A DNA stretch of 43,091 bases from Bacilli bacterium (GTDB taxonomy: Bacteria; Bacillota_I; Bacilli_A; RFN20; CAG-826): the NCBI GenBank assembly GCA_017445245.1, contig JAFSUM010000030.1, positions 1-43,091 of the forward strand. The letters run 5' to 3'. Position 1 is the first letter of the stretch, and every line of letters begins with the position of its first letter. Shown piece after piece: positions 8,416 through 16,546 of the stretch. The translations under genes and the position numbers were made by a program. The notes beneath the pieces were generated by a model that did no database searches, was not told the origin of the DNA, and saw only the letters and a program-made list of their open reading frames with translations.

Positions 8416-9858
8416 CTATGTGTCGCCATAGAGGCGAAGAACCCTGTCGTCTATTTCGCTCGGGTCAACCCCAAGTTGCTTGAACACCGTCGCTTGCGCG
8501 TCCTTAAGTTCTAGATAGGTCTCTTCCTTCTCCTGGAGCAGGTGCTCGTTGATGATGAATAGGTCGGAATTGTCCGCCCTGGCCATCCCTTCGAGGATCA
8601 AATACGCGACGACCTCCTTCATCAGCTTCGGGTAAGTGGCACACATCCGAAACAGGGCCCTTGCGCCGTCGTCTTTCATCCACACGGCGTTCTTCTTGAG
8701 CGTCCGTTTTTCTTTAACGGGCGGGAGTACCTTGTATTCCTTCCCCTCGCGGACGAACTCTTCCCAAGGGGCCCAGGTCTGGACGCGGTTCATGTGCTTC
8801 TTGTCGATCAGCTTCTCCTTGACCGTGATCAGCGAGCCGAGGGTCCCGACAATGAAGCGATGGACCTCTTCCGGCCCTTTCTCGTATGCCTTGAGCAACC
8901 TTTCCAGGCAATCGGCGGCGTGCTGGTGGAAGAAGCGGACCTCGAAGCGGATCCACTGCGTGCAGTTGGGCGTGATTTCGGGGTGGTTGGCCTTGACTTC
9001 GGCGATCTTGTCGTAGATGACGATTTTGTACGAGTTGTTGGTTCCGACCATCGCCGTCCACCCGTTGTGGCTCGATTCGACGAAATGCGCCGGCGTTGAG
9101 TCGCCTTCCTCTGGATCGGGGACGGACTTATCTTTCTTAAAGGCCTTAAGCGACGACGTGTACGTGTGCGTTTCTATCTTCTGTTTCAGTTCGTCGAACG
9201 GGATGAATCCTCCGAACTCGTCGGTTGGGATGTCTATCCTCGTGCAGATGCCGCCAAGCAGCAGAATTGACCGTATCAGCCGTTTCCAGGCGTCGAATTT
9301 GACCGCCTCCTGGTTTTTCAGAAACTCGTCGCCAATTCCGTCGACGGGCCCATGATCGCGAAGGGCGTAGTCCTCGAATTCGCGGCACCCCTGCCCGCTT
9401 AGGTCCAGGATGAAGGTCTCGTCCTTCTTTTTGTTCTTGTTTCGTCCGCCGCCGGCCGATACGAAGATGTGGACGCCGTATTGGTAGCCGCGGGCGTATC
9501 CGTCGAATCCCCTGCCTTCCTCAAAGAGCATCGGATCGATGTGCAGGGCGTCGAATAGCGGCCTCCAAAGCCAATCCTTCGAGGGGTTTGGTTTGAATTC
9601 TCCGTTGAACCTTGCCCTAAGCCAGTCGATCGAGGTGTCCACCATGGGGCGCGACTGGGGCCTACTAATATCATTTGGTGCTGTAGCGGGGGTGTTACTT
9701 AACCCCCGCGTCGCTTGCGCGACATCGGCACCGTCGCCTACGGCCTGAAAGCCGCTCGAAGGAGAGTCGGAGACCGCCTGCCGGCTTTGTCCTCCGACTC
9801 TTTCCTCGAGAGCGATGCTTCCTTCGAGTTCCGCTTTGTATTTGCTGTTTTCATCCAT
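8416..9858 (-). CDS. Rep_trans-family replication initiator / NicK-type relaxase
   Basis: 480 residues from the ATG at 9858, chosen because AGGAGG sits 5 bases upstream; the GTG two codons earlier overlaps that site. After a Ser/Gly/Pro-rich N-terminal ~70 residues comes VDTSIDWLRARF, then TRIDIPTDEF (about 206-215), IVIYDK (Tyr282, probable DNA-linking tyrosine) and WIRFEVRF (Arg304/Glu306). These are the family's ordered motifs, as in pT181-type Rep and the Tn916/ICEBs1 relaxases. It would nick one strand at oriT or dso for rolling-circle replication and mobilization. It is transcribed divergently from the XRE regulator. The hairpin at 9686-9709 inside its own 5' coding region is the likely nick site. 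Confidence 0.85.
   Translation of the reverse strand: MDENSKYKAELEGSIALEERVGGQSRQAVSDSPSSGFQAVGDGADVAQATRGLSNTPATAPNDISRPQSRPMVDTSIDWLRARFNGEFKPNPSKDWLWRPLFDALHIDPMLFEEGRGFDGYARGYQYGVHIFVSAGGGRNKNKKKDETFILDLSGQGCREFEDYALRDHGPVDGIGDEFLKNQEAVKFDAWKRLIRSILLLGGICTRIDIPTDEFGGFIPFDELKQKIETHTYTSSLKAFKKDKSVPDPEEGDSTPAHFVESSHNGWTAMVGTNNSYKIVIYDKIAEVKANHPEITPNCTQWIRFEVRFFHQHAADCLERLLKAYEKGPEEVHRFIVGTLGSLITVKEKLIDKKHMNRVQTWAPWEEFVREGKEYKVLPPVKEKRTLKKNAVWMKDDGARALFRMCATYPKLMKEVVAYLILEGMARADNSDLFIINEHLLQEKEETYLELKDAQATVFKQLGVDPSEIDDRVLRLYGDT
9686..9709. other. Candidate oriT / double-strand origin inside the relaxase gene
   Basis: GCGGGGGT (9686-9693) and ACCCCCGC (9702-9709) are perfect 8-base arms around an 8-base loop. 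On the coding strand the loop and right arm read TAAGTAACACCCCC, with a TAACA as in other NicK/Rep nick loops. From memory, the ICEBs1 oriT is a 24-bp inverted repeat with C-run/G-run arms in the 5' part of nicK, the same size and place. The nick position is not determinable here. Confidence 0.5.
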
Positions 9859-9887
9859 TTTCACCTCCTAACTTGCGCTTTGTGATG

Positions 9888-9929
9888 AATTCACACGGAT
9901 ATTAAAGCACCACAATCCGTGAATGTAAA
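9888..9929 (-). promoter_or_regulatory. Promoter of the relaxase gene overlapped by an inverted repeat (likely XRE operator)
   Basis: Minus strand: -35 TTTACA (plus 9924-9929), 17-base spacer, -10 TTTAAT (plus 9901-9906). An imperfect inverted repeat, AATTCACACGGAT (9888-9900) with ATCCGTGAAT (9915-9924), flanks the -10 and spacer. A repressor bound here would block relaxase transcription; the divergent XRE gene is the obvious candidate. Confidence 0.6.
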
Positions 9930-10004
9930 CGTATAATTCATCGTAAACTGCAAATTTCGGTACTAGATTTATCGCAACCCATTTCTTTTGAGCCTCGGCT
10001 AATT

Positions 10005-10010
10005 TATAAT
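10005..10010 (+). promoter_or_regulatory. -10 element of the XRE regulator gene
   Basis: Perfect TATAAT 27 bases before the ATG at 10037, with a strong GAAGGAGG site between. The -35 region (TTTCTT, 9982-9987, 17-base spacer) is poor, so activation or weak expression is possible. Confidence 0.45.
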
Positions 10011-10036
10011 CTACGCGATAAGAAGGAGGCTTTTTT

Positions 10037-10471
10037 ATGAAGTGGAAGCGCCTTATTGAAGTCAGGAAATCCTATGGGTACAAACAGTCCGACGTAGCGA
10101 AGAAGCTCGGTATCTCCATGGGGTCTTATTCCAGGTGGGAGAACCTGGAGTACCAGCCGAACCTGCAACAGCTGAGAAGGTTGTCGACGATCTTCGCCGT
10201 GAGCATCGACTGGCTCCTCTACAACGACCCGTTCGCGTCCGCCTCGCCCAGCCACACCAGAAACGTCATGAAGGTTGCACTACAGGCGCGCGAATGGGAG
10301 TTGTCAACCCTTTTTGGCTACCCCGACGATTGCGAACCGAAGACGCTGGCCGGTCTTATTGCCTACACGATCAAAAAACTCGACATCGATGATTACATCA
10401 GCGTCGAGGAGGTCGAAAGGCTCTTCAAGGGAACGCCCGCAAACGACCCGTTCCGAGAAGATAGCAAATAG
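10037..10471 (+). CDS. XRE-family helix-turn-helix regulator of the element
   Basis: 144 residues. The N-terminal Cro/C1-type HTH spans about residues 5-62 (IEVRKSYGYKQSDVAKKLGI, then SMGSYSRWENLEYQPNLQQL and FAVSIDWLLYNDP). The rest is a helical part ending ISVEEVERLFKG. The ATG follows GAAGGAGG. It is divergent from the relaxase gene across a 178-base region holding both promoters and an inverted repeat. Its position suggests it represses replication and mobilization functions of the element, as comparable regulators do in integrative elements. Cytoplasmic DNA-binding protein; target sites are inferred. Confidence 0.85.
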   Translation: MKWKRLIEVRKSYGYKQSDVAKKLGISMGSYSRWENLEYQPNLQQLRRLSTIFAVSIDWLLYNDPFASASPSHTRNVMKVALQAREWELSTLFGYPDDCEPKTLAGLIAYTIKKLDIDDYISVEEVERLFKGTPANDPFREDSK

Positions 10472-10499
10472 GGAAAAAGCGCGATGGTTTCTCGTTTTT

Positions 10500-10527
10500 A
10501 AAAAGTCGCGACACTGTCGCAACAATT
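10500..10527 (+). repeat. 28-bp direct repeat, leader copy, with internal palindrome
   Basis: Identical over 28 bases to 10838-10865 inside the DUF1016 gene. It contains GCGACACTGTCGC, a perfect 6+1+6 palindrome. This copy ends 3 bases before the GGAGG ribosome binding site of the DUF1016 gene, between the XRE stop and the start codon. Confidence 0.85.
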
Positions 10528-10542
10528 TGGAGGAATGTGAAA

Positions 10543-11583
10543 ATGGCAAATGAACTGATCGGCAAACAGGAAATTGACACGGTTTTTGAAACGGTTTCCG
10601 TCCTTATCAAGCAAGCGAAGCTTCGGGTTGCTGCAAGAATCAATTCCGAAATGGTAATGCTCTATTGGTCAATCGGGAAAACCATTTCAGAAGTTTTGCT
10701 CCATGGCGAAAAGCCGGATTATGGGAGGGGAGCAATCGAAGATATTTCGGCGCGCTTGACGTTGGAGTTCGGAAGGGGGTTCGACAAAACCACGGTTCAC
10801 CGTATGGTTCAGCTGTACCAAGAAATTCCAGAAGAAGAAAAAGTCGCGACACTGTCGCAACAATTATCCTGGTCCCATTTCGTCGAGCTTTTGCCTATCC
10901 AAGATGACCTAAAACGCGAATTCTACGCAACGCTTTGCGCGAACGAGGGATGGTCGGTCCGAGCCCTCAGGGAAAGGAAGAATTCCATGCTTTACGAACG
11001 CACCGCCATCTCGAAGAAACCAGAGGAGACCATCAAGAACGATTTGTTGGCGGTCCGAAAGAAAGGCGAGATGTCCGTCGATGTCGCCTTCAGGGATCCA
11101 TACGTCCTTTCCTTTTTAGGACTGGAGGACACCTATAGCGAGAAGGATCTGGAGAACGCGATTCTCGCCGAGATGCAGAAATTCATCCTGGAGATGGGCA
11201 GCGACTTCGCGTTCCTGGCCAGGCAGAAGCATTTCGTCCTCGACGGCGACGACTACTACATCGACCTGCTCTTCTATCACCGCGGGCTCAACCGCCTCGT
11301 CGTGATTGACCTGAAAATCGGAAAATTCAAACCTGCCGACAAAGGCCAGATCGAACTCTATCTCCGCTATCTTGAGAAGAACGAGATGCGGCCCGGGGAA
11401 AACAAGCCCATCGCCCTCATCCTATGCGCCGACAAATCCGAAGAGGCGGTCAAGCTGATGGGCTTGGACGAGGGCGACATCCGCGTCGCGCAATACCTAA
11501 CCAAGATGCCGCCCAAGGAAGAGTTCGAGAAAAGGCTGGCCCTGGCGATCGCGAACGCGAAGAAATCCTTGGATGGGAAGTAA
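10543..11583 (+). CDS. YhcG/DUF1016 family PD-(D/E)XK nuclease-fold protein
   Basis: 346 residues from the ATG at 10543 (GGAGG 9 bases upstream; a GTG two codons earlier is too close). The N-terminal helical DUF1016 part includes MLYWSIGKTI and the family motif VATLSQQLSWSHFVELL (about 98-114). The C-terminal DUF1016 part has YYIDLLFYHRGLNRLVVIDLK, the D...DLK core of a PD-(D/E)XK fold, then GQIELYLRYLEKNE. The family is common in mobile islands and near restriction-modification genes; its activity is not established, and a role in defence or DNA repair is inferred. It follows the XRE gene in the same direction, with a 71-base gap that holds the 28-bp repeat. Complete, cytoplasmic. Confidence 0.9.
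   Translation: MANELIGKQEIDTVFETVSVLIKQAKLRVAARINSEMVMLYWSIGKTISEVLLHGEKPDYGRGAIEDISARLTLEFGRGFDKTTVHRMVQLYQEIPEEEKVATLSQQLSWSHFVELLPIQDDLKREFYATLCANEGWSVRALRERKNSMLYERTAISKKPEETIKNDLLAVRKKGEMSVDVAFRDPYVLSFLGLEDTYSEKDLENAILAEMQKFILEMGSDFAFLARQKHFVLDGDDYYIDLLFYHRGLNRLVVIDLKIGKFKPADKGQIELYLRYLEKNEMRPGENKPIALILCADKSEEAVKLMGLDEGDIRVAQYLTKMPPKEEFEKRLALAIANAKKSLDGK
10838..10865 (+). repeat. 28-bp direct repeat, copy inside the DUF1016 gene
   Basis: Coding copy of the leader repeat at 10500-10527. Here it encodes the KVATLSQQL motif of the protein, so this is the likely source copy. Confidence 0.85.
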
Positions 11584-11756
11584 TAAGTGAGCCATCTAAA
11601 TGTACCTTTGGAAAAAGGAAGGCATTGAAAAACGGTCGCATAGCATCAGGCTTTGTTATGGGGTGCTACGGAAGCAGGCACAAAAAGCCGCGTTACACCG
11701 CGACCCTGCGCTGCGGAAGCCGGCCGATCGGCAACAAGGGCAACAAGGGCAACAAG

Positions 11757-12090
11757 GACATCGTCAAGGCTTATGGTCCGGGGGCGTTCGAGTTCTCCGA
11801 CAGCTTCCTCGCCGTGAGGGTTCCGTATAATCCGCTCGCTTTGGACTCGCCGCTTTCGAATGGTGGCGGTGTAAGTGGCGGAGAAGTCAAAAACGATGAC
11901 TTCGCGGCCATCCTCTCCTTCGTTTCCGAATCCGACGGGGCAACAACGGCGGATATTGTGTCCGGGACGGGGATGCCCAAAAGAGCCGTTGAACGCCGCT
12001 TGGCACCTTAAAGAAGGAGAAGAAGATCGTCCGTGTCGGCTCCGACAAAAATGGCCATTGGGAACTTCCGGGAAGAAGCGGCTCCGTTTC
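11757..12090 (+). pseudogene. 3' remnant of an AlbA/HATPase_c_4-type ATP-binding regulator
   Basis: The frame reads DIVKAYGPGAFEFSDSFLAV, then VPYNPLALD, the typical end of the GHKL-like domain of RecG-like/AlbA_2 ATP-binding proteins. A winged-helix tail follows (SESDGATTADIVSGTGMPKR, then AVERRLA). A frameshift at about 12005 leads to a stop, while the next frame continues with LKKEKKIVRVGSDKNGHWEL. The N-terminal AlbA_2 and ATPase parts are missing. Just upstream, three perfect GGCAACAAG units (11730-11756) mark the break. Nothing else is recognisable at 11584-11756. Confidence 0.7.
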
Positions 12091-12178
12091 GGTCCTAATC
12101 TCTTTGCCGGCAGATTCGTGCCTTAATGTGAGTTCTTTTTCGCTTTAGACTATCGATTATCGTGATTTCGAGCCAACT

Positions 12179-12193
12179 TCTACCTCAGGTAGA
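12179..12193. promoter_or_regulatory. 15-bp perfect palindrome upstream of the HTH-ABC gene, candidate operator
   Basis: TCTACCTCAGGTAGA has 7-base arms around a central C and lies 71 bases before the ATG at 12265. Size and symmetry suit a dimeric XRE-type repressor; the HTH domain of the downstream protein is the natural candidate. No convincing promoter boxes could be assigned. Confidence 0.45.
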
Positions 12194-12264
12194 GAAATAA
12201 TCGCCCAAAAAAATTGTTTTTGGCCACCCGTCGCTCAATGATATGGAACGTTTGGAGGATGCTT

Positions 12265-14430
12265 ATGGAAAAACAATACGAAATCGGCAACCTTATCACG
12301 AAGCTAAGGAAAGAGAAGAAACTGACGCAGTCTAAACTTGCCGAATCCCTCGGCGTGACAGACAAGTCGGTATCCAAATGGGAGAACGGTAAATGCCTCC
12401 CCGACGCTAGAATCATGCCTCGTCTGTGCGAGATACTTGGCATTACGGTAGAAGAGTTGCTGAATGGCGAATTGAACCCAATCACCGGTTCTGCGGAACT
12501 AGACGACCTCCAGCGCCTTGAGCACGTATATAAATATTATTCCGATGATAGCCGCCTCAACGTCGGCGTTTATGACGTGAACCTTACCATGAACCTTGGG
12601 GAGGTGATCGCTATAACGGGCCCATCGGGGTCAGGGAAATCCACGCTGCTCAAAACCATCGCCGGCATGGTACGGTTTGAGCATGGCGAAATCTATATAA
12701 GGAAAGAGGGCATTTCCCGCTTTGACGAGAGGGACTATGAGTCCTATCGGAAGTCGTTCGTCGGCTATATCTCGCAAAGCTATGGCGTCTTAGAACATTA
12801 CAGCCTGCTGGACAACCTCATCATCGTTCGCCTACTGATGGGGGATGGATATGGCGAAGCCAAGAAAAAGGCCCACGATATGCTCAGAAAATTGGGATTT
12901 TCCCGCTTCGCGAATAAAAAGGCTTCAAAACTATCCGGCGGCCAAAAGCAGAAGCTCGCGATCGCTCGGGCGCTACTGAAGGATACGCCGATGATTCTGG
13001 GAGATGAAATCACGGCCTCTTTGGATAAGAAGAGCGCGAAAGAGGCGCTGTCCTTCCTTTTCAGGCACTGCGAAGGGAAGGTGGTGGTGCTAGTGACGCA
13101 CCACTTCGAGGAGATGGAGGAGTGGTGCACGCGCAAGATCGTCATGGGCGAAGGGCGAATCGTCTCGGACGAGTCACTTATGGTGAAGCCTAAGCTTAGC
13201 GCCAAAGGCGTCGAAGAACCCGTTCGAGCAAAGAAGCGATTCCTTTTCATCCCCTTGCTAAGAAATCGCTTTGGGCTATTTTGCGTTTTGTCCATGCTTG
13301 CCCTAATACCCGTAGGGACGACCATCGCCGGGAATTATGGCCTCGATATCGCTTATGAGCAGACTTCCCATCGATCCGCCGATCGACTGTTTTCGGAGAA
13401 TGAGCTTCTGGTGCGCAAACAGGATGGTTTCTCCATGGAAGAGGCTAAGCGCATCGCTACCTCGACGGAAGGAACCGGCGTCATCGCGATAAAGCACGGC
13501 GGGGAGTATAGGCTTGTCGCTACGCCAAAAGTAGAGCAAGGCAAACAGATTTACCGCAGTCCCTATGGCTGGGGTGGCACATCCGTTTGGTTTACGAAAA
13601 CGGAGATTCGGCTTGAGGAAGGCTATTGCGAAATGAACCTCAGCGATTATCTAGAGATTCTGCCCACTCTATGCTTTTTCCTCAAGGAACAGTCCTCTTC
13701 CATCGGTTTAACCTATCTTGATGGCGATGGGGTAAGCCAAGAATGGCGGGTTTATTCCAATGTGCTGATCCTGGATGAATCGGTTACGGATTTCATTGTC
13801 CCTCAGGAACTATTGCCTGAGGGTTCCCGCCCTGAATCGGTGATCCTTCCCGATGGGACGGCGATCACCGATGTCGCAACCCAGTGGCCAGGCCTCGATC
13901 TTAGGGGCCGTGCCCTTGGCATTCCCAAGCGCTACTTCGAATGCTTTGCGGGCAGGGTCACGGACTTGCGTTTGCTTTGCCCCAAAGGGGAAAAGGCCGA
14001 GATGAAGGCTTCCCTGGTTCGGGAGGGCTATGTCTGCGCGACGAGCGAAGATGAGCTGGGCAGCCTACAGGATAACAGCCAACTTTTCATAATGGAGACG
14101 GCTTTTGCAGGCATTTCGATCATTGTCGTCACGGTTGTGCTCCTGCTGGCCAAAAAGCTTTCCTCGTCTATTTTGAAATCTCAGAAGAACGAGTTGGAGA
14201 CCCTTCATCAAATCGGCTTTTCCTTTGAGATTATCGGTTTGTCCTATGCGGGCCTGGAGTTTTTGCCCGTATTCGTTGCTTGCTTGGGCTTTGCCATAGC
14301 AAGCGGGTTCATGGGCTTTACGAGTCCGGTTTTGCTTTGGCTGTCTTTCATTGAGCTTGCTTGCTGCTGCGCGTTTTTGGTGAAGGGCAGCGCGAAGACT
14401 ATAAAGAAGTTGTTGGAGTTGGAACGATGA
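12265..14430 (+). CDS. Three-part fusion: XRE helix-turn-helix, ABC ATPase, MacB/FtsX-like permease
   Basis: 721 residues from the ATG at 12265 (GGAGG 6 bases upstream; the ATG at 12259 is too close to it). Residues 1-65 are a Cro/C1 HTH (LTQSKLAESLGVTDKSVSKW). About 85-290 is an ABC ATPase: Walker A GPSGSGKST, signature LSGGQKQKLAIARAL, Walker B MILGDE, switch His in VTHH. From about 335 come one membrane segment, a ~240-residue extracytoplasmic domain, and three C-terminal membrane segments, the 1+3 MacB topology. It overlaps the next exporter by ATGA, so the two probably form a heterodimer. Export or removal of a peptide or antimicrobial is inferred by analogy to MacB and BceAB. The fused HTH would tie a membrane transporter to DNA binding, which is unusual. 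Part of the mobile element's cargo. Confidence 0.85.
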   Translation: MEKQYEIGNLITKLRKEKKLTQSKLAESLGVTDKSVSKWENGKCLPDARIMPRLCEILGITVEELLNGELNPITGSAELDDLQRLEHVYKYYSDDSRLNVGVYDVNLTMNLGEVIAITGPSGSGKSTLLKTIAGMVRFEHGEIYIRKEGISRFDERDYESYRKSFVGYISQSYGVLEHYSLLDNLIIVRLLMGDGYGEAKKKAHDMLRKLGFSRFANKKASKLSGGQKQKLAIARALLKDTPMILGDEITASLDKKSAKEALSFLFRHCEGKVVVLVTHHFEEMEEWCTRKIVMGEGRIVSDESLMVKPKLSAKGVEEPVRAKKRFLFIPLLRNRFGLFCVLSMLALIPVGTTIAGNYGLDIAYEQTSHRSADRLFSENELLVRKQDGFSMEEAKRIATSTEGTGVIAIKHGGEYRLVATPKVEQGKQIYRSPYGWGGTSVWFTKTEIRLEEGYCEMNLSDYLEILPTLCFFLKEQSSSIGLTYLDGDGVSQEWRVYSNVLILDESVTDFIVPQELLPEGSRPESVILPDGTAITDVATQWPGLDLRGRALGIPKRYFECFAGRVTDLRLLCPKGEKAEMKASLVREGYVCATSEDELGSLQDNSQLFIMETAFAGISIIVVTVVLLLAKKLSSSILKSQKNELETLHQIGFSFEIIGLSYAGLEFLPVFVACLGFAIASGFMGFTSPVLLWLSFIELACCCAFLVKGSAKTIKKLLELER

Positions 14431-16424
14431 TTGAACTTAAAGATGTCACGAAAATATACGAATCGCTTGGCGGGGAAAGGTCCGTCGGCGTCGAAGGGAT
14501 AAGCCTAAGCATCGCCTCAAAGGGGTTAGTGTCGATATTTGGTCCATCCGGTTGCGGAAAGACCACATTGCTGAACCTGATCGGGGGATTGGACTATCCG
14601 ACTTCGGGCGCGGTGCTAGTCGACGGGGAAAAGGTGAATGATGCTTATCGCCTTAACCACATAGGCTGCATATTCCAGGATTTCGTGGTAGTGGATTCGC
14701 TTTCGGTCGCGGAGAACATCCGGTTGCTCGATAAATCGATGACGGATACTAAGGTCAACGAATTGCTCGATAGTTTGGGGATCGGGAGTTTGCGTGACCG
14801 CAAGGCAGGAAGGCTTTCCGGAGGGGAAAAGCAGCGCGTTTGCATCGCCAGGGCCATCGCGAGGAAACCCTCGTTCATCATCGCCGATGAACCGACGGGA
14901 AACCTGGATGAGAAGAATAGGATCGCCATCATGGATATCCTGAAATCCCTGTCGAATCATTATTTGGTGATCTTGGTTTCTCATGAGAAGGAACTGGTGG
15001 AACGGTATAGCGACCGCATCATCTTCATGAAGGATCATAAGGTCGTTTCCGATAGCGCACCGGAAAAGTCGATGGGCAAATTCGAAGATGGGCGCGACGC
15101 CAAGATCTGCCTGCCTAAGAAGAGGGTAAGGAAAAAGCGAATGAACACCGTCGCCGGGATTCTGTCCGCGATTGTCGTGATGGCGACTTCCTTCGTCTCA
15201 TCATTCGTGGCGGGGGTGGCGGACGCAATGAATCATCAAAGCGATATCGTCTACGCAGTGGACAAGAATCTGGAAGACGAGAAGAGGGAGAAGCTTTCCA
15301 ACGTCGCTTTCTTTGGCAATCAGAGGTTTGCCTTTGAACTTGAAGTGGGGGATGGGTTGACTTTCCACGCTCTGCCTTTGCCTACAGTCGCTCCGCTCCT
15401 TGCATACGATTTCTATTCCTCCGATCCATTTCCCCATGGGGAAGACGAATGCATTATCACCTCTTCGCTTGCGAAATCGATAATCGATGGAGCTTACGTC
15501 AAAACCTATATGGGCGGCATCGATTTGCCTGCGTCCTCGCTTGGCCTAACCCGCAGCGAAGACTTAATCGGAAATAGGCTGGACAAAGCCTACACCATAA
15601 AAGGCGTTGTTGATGGCGACGAGGATCGATGCTATATCAGCCCACGGCGCTTCTATGCTCGAAGCGGAACCGTGCAGGTGGGGAACGTTCTTTTTAACGG
15701 CGATTTCTATGATAGTTTCACCTATAGGAGATTCGCCAAGCAGGAAATACGCGACGATGTGATTTACGTGCCTTCCGCAGACATTTTTGGTGAAAGAACG
15801 AAGGCTTCGTTAAAGGGAAGAGAGTATTCCATTGAGGTTTTGCCATCTCTTGAAAGGATCGTTTTGCCCGGACCGATCGCAGAGTATTTCCTCGATTCGA
15901 ATGGATATGCCTGCGCTTACGACAACCAGGCGTTCCTTGCCGCGATAAAGGAAAATGGCGTCAAGGCGAAGTCCTTGAGGCAGGGCAAGCAGGATTCCAT
16001 TCAGGAAGCCAAGGTATTCTTCGGCTCGGTGATTGGCGGAGTCGGATTCATCGCCTTTGCCTTAATGCAGTTCTTCTTCTTTGTCGACATATCCACGCAT
16101 TTCGATGAAAGTCGGAACGAACTGGTCGTCTACCGCGCCTTGGGCGTCGGCAGAGCCAAACTCGTTACAGATAATGTCCTTGGCGTTTTCCTAGGATCCC
16201 TGCCCTCCCTTTGCGTTGGCTCTTTGACAGGCGCGGTTTTAACGCTGTTCATTTGCCGCAATGAATTGGCGGCCCTTTATTTCCTCCCAAATATCGGAGT
16301 CTTTTTCATCGGCGCGATCTTATCCGCGGCCATTATCGTTGGCGTATCCTATCTATATTCGCTGAAGAGATTCATGGGCAACGCCGCTGAGTTCAAAAGG
16401 GCGAACCTGATAACGGAGTCTTGA
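14427..16424 (+). CDS. ABC ATPase-permease fusion (MacB-like), partner of the HTH-ABC protein
   Basis: 665 residues; the start is the ATG overlapping the previous stop (ATGA). ABC ATPase at residues 1-225: Walker A GPSGCGKTT, signature LSGGEKQRV, Walker B FIIADEPTGNLD, switch His in VSHE. Then one membrane segment (about 238-262), an extracytoplasmic domain (about 263-525) and three C-terminal membrane segments (GSVIGGVGFIAFALMQFFFF, GSLPSLCVGSLTGAVLTLF, FFIGAILSAAIIVGVSYLY). This is the 1+3 layout of MacB/BceB-like exporters. It lacks the HTH of its neighbour. The two ATPase-permease half-transporters would make a complete heterodimeric pump. Substrate unknown; antimicrobial peptide resistance is an inference. 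Confidence 0.87.
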   Translation: MIELKDVTKIYESLGGERSVGVEGISLSIASKGLVSIFGPSGCGKTTLLNLIGGLDYPTSGAVLVDGEKVNDAYRLNHIGCIFQDFVVVDSLSVAENIRLLDKSMTDTKVNELLDSLGIGSLRDRKAGRLSGGEKQRVCIARAIARKPSFIIADEPTGNLDEKNRIAIMDILKSLSNHYLVILVSHEKELVERYSDRIIFMKDHKVVSDSAPEKSMGKFEDGRDAKICLPKKRVRKKRMNTVAGILSAIVVMATSFVSSFVAGVADAMNHQSDIVYAVDKNLEDEKREKLSNVAFFGNQRFAFELEVGDGLTFHALPLPTVAPLLAYDFYSSDPFPHGEDECIITSSLAKSIIDGAYVKTYMGGIDLPASSLGLTRSEDLIGNRLDKAYTIKGVVDGDEDRCYISPRRFYARSGTVQVGNVLFNGDFYDSFTYRRFAKQEIRDDVIYVPSADIFGERTKASLKGREYSIEVLPSLERIVLPGPIAEYFLDSNGYACAYDNQAFLAAIKENGVKAKSLRQGKQDSIQEAKVFFGSVIGGVGFIAFALMQFFFFVDISTHFDESRNELVVYRALGVGRAKLVTDNVLGVFLGSLPSLCVGSLTGAVLTLFICRNELAALYFLPNIGVFFIGAILSAAIIVGVSYLYSLKRFMGNAAEFKRANLITES

Positions 16425-16429
16425 TCGTT

Positions 16430-16546
16430 CCTTGCCTTTGCAATTTCATCGTTGGCCTCCTCGAGGGTCATCTCTGAGCTGCCGATCGCCTCGGAGCCCT
16501 CCCTCATGGAGCGGACGGCGGCAAGGGCGCGCCGGGTCATGCCCAA
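16430..16546 (-). pseudogene. Fragment resembling the C-terminus of a type II antitoxin
   Basis: The minus frame reads ALAAVRSMREGSEAIGSSEM, then TLEEANDEIAKARND, a pattern often seen at the end of RelB/DinJ-like antitoxins (MTLDEINAEIAxxR). There is no N-terminal DNA-binding part and no natural stop: the frame runs on into the opposite strand of the exporter gene. No toxin gene is adjacent. Bases 16547-16694 hold nothing I can assign. Weak call. Confidence 0.35.

Noticed and set aside
11730-11756. GGCAACAAG repeated three times, considered as a CRISPR or functional tandem repeat
   Set aside because: Only three 9-bp units with no spacers; best seen as slippage at a deletion junction. No CRISPR array is present in the window.
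11424-12011. 195-codon frame starting inside the DUF1016 gene
   Set aside because: Its first part is a shadow of DUF1016; only the part after 11757 is meaningful, as a gene remnant.
9858-12213. Possible conjugation (type IV secretion) genes in the element
   Set aside because: No coupling protein, VirB4-like ATPase or channel protein is visible anywhere from 3.2 to 17.4 kb, so a self-transmissible element is not supported.
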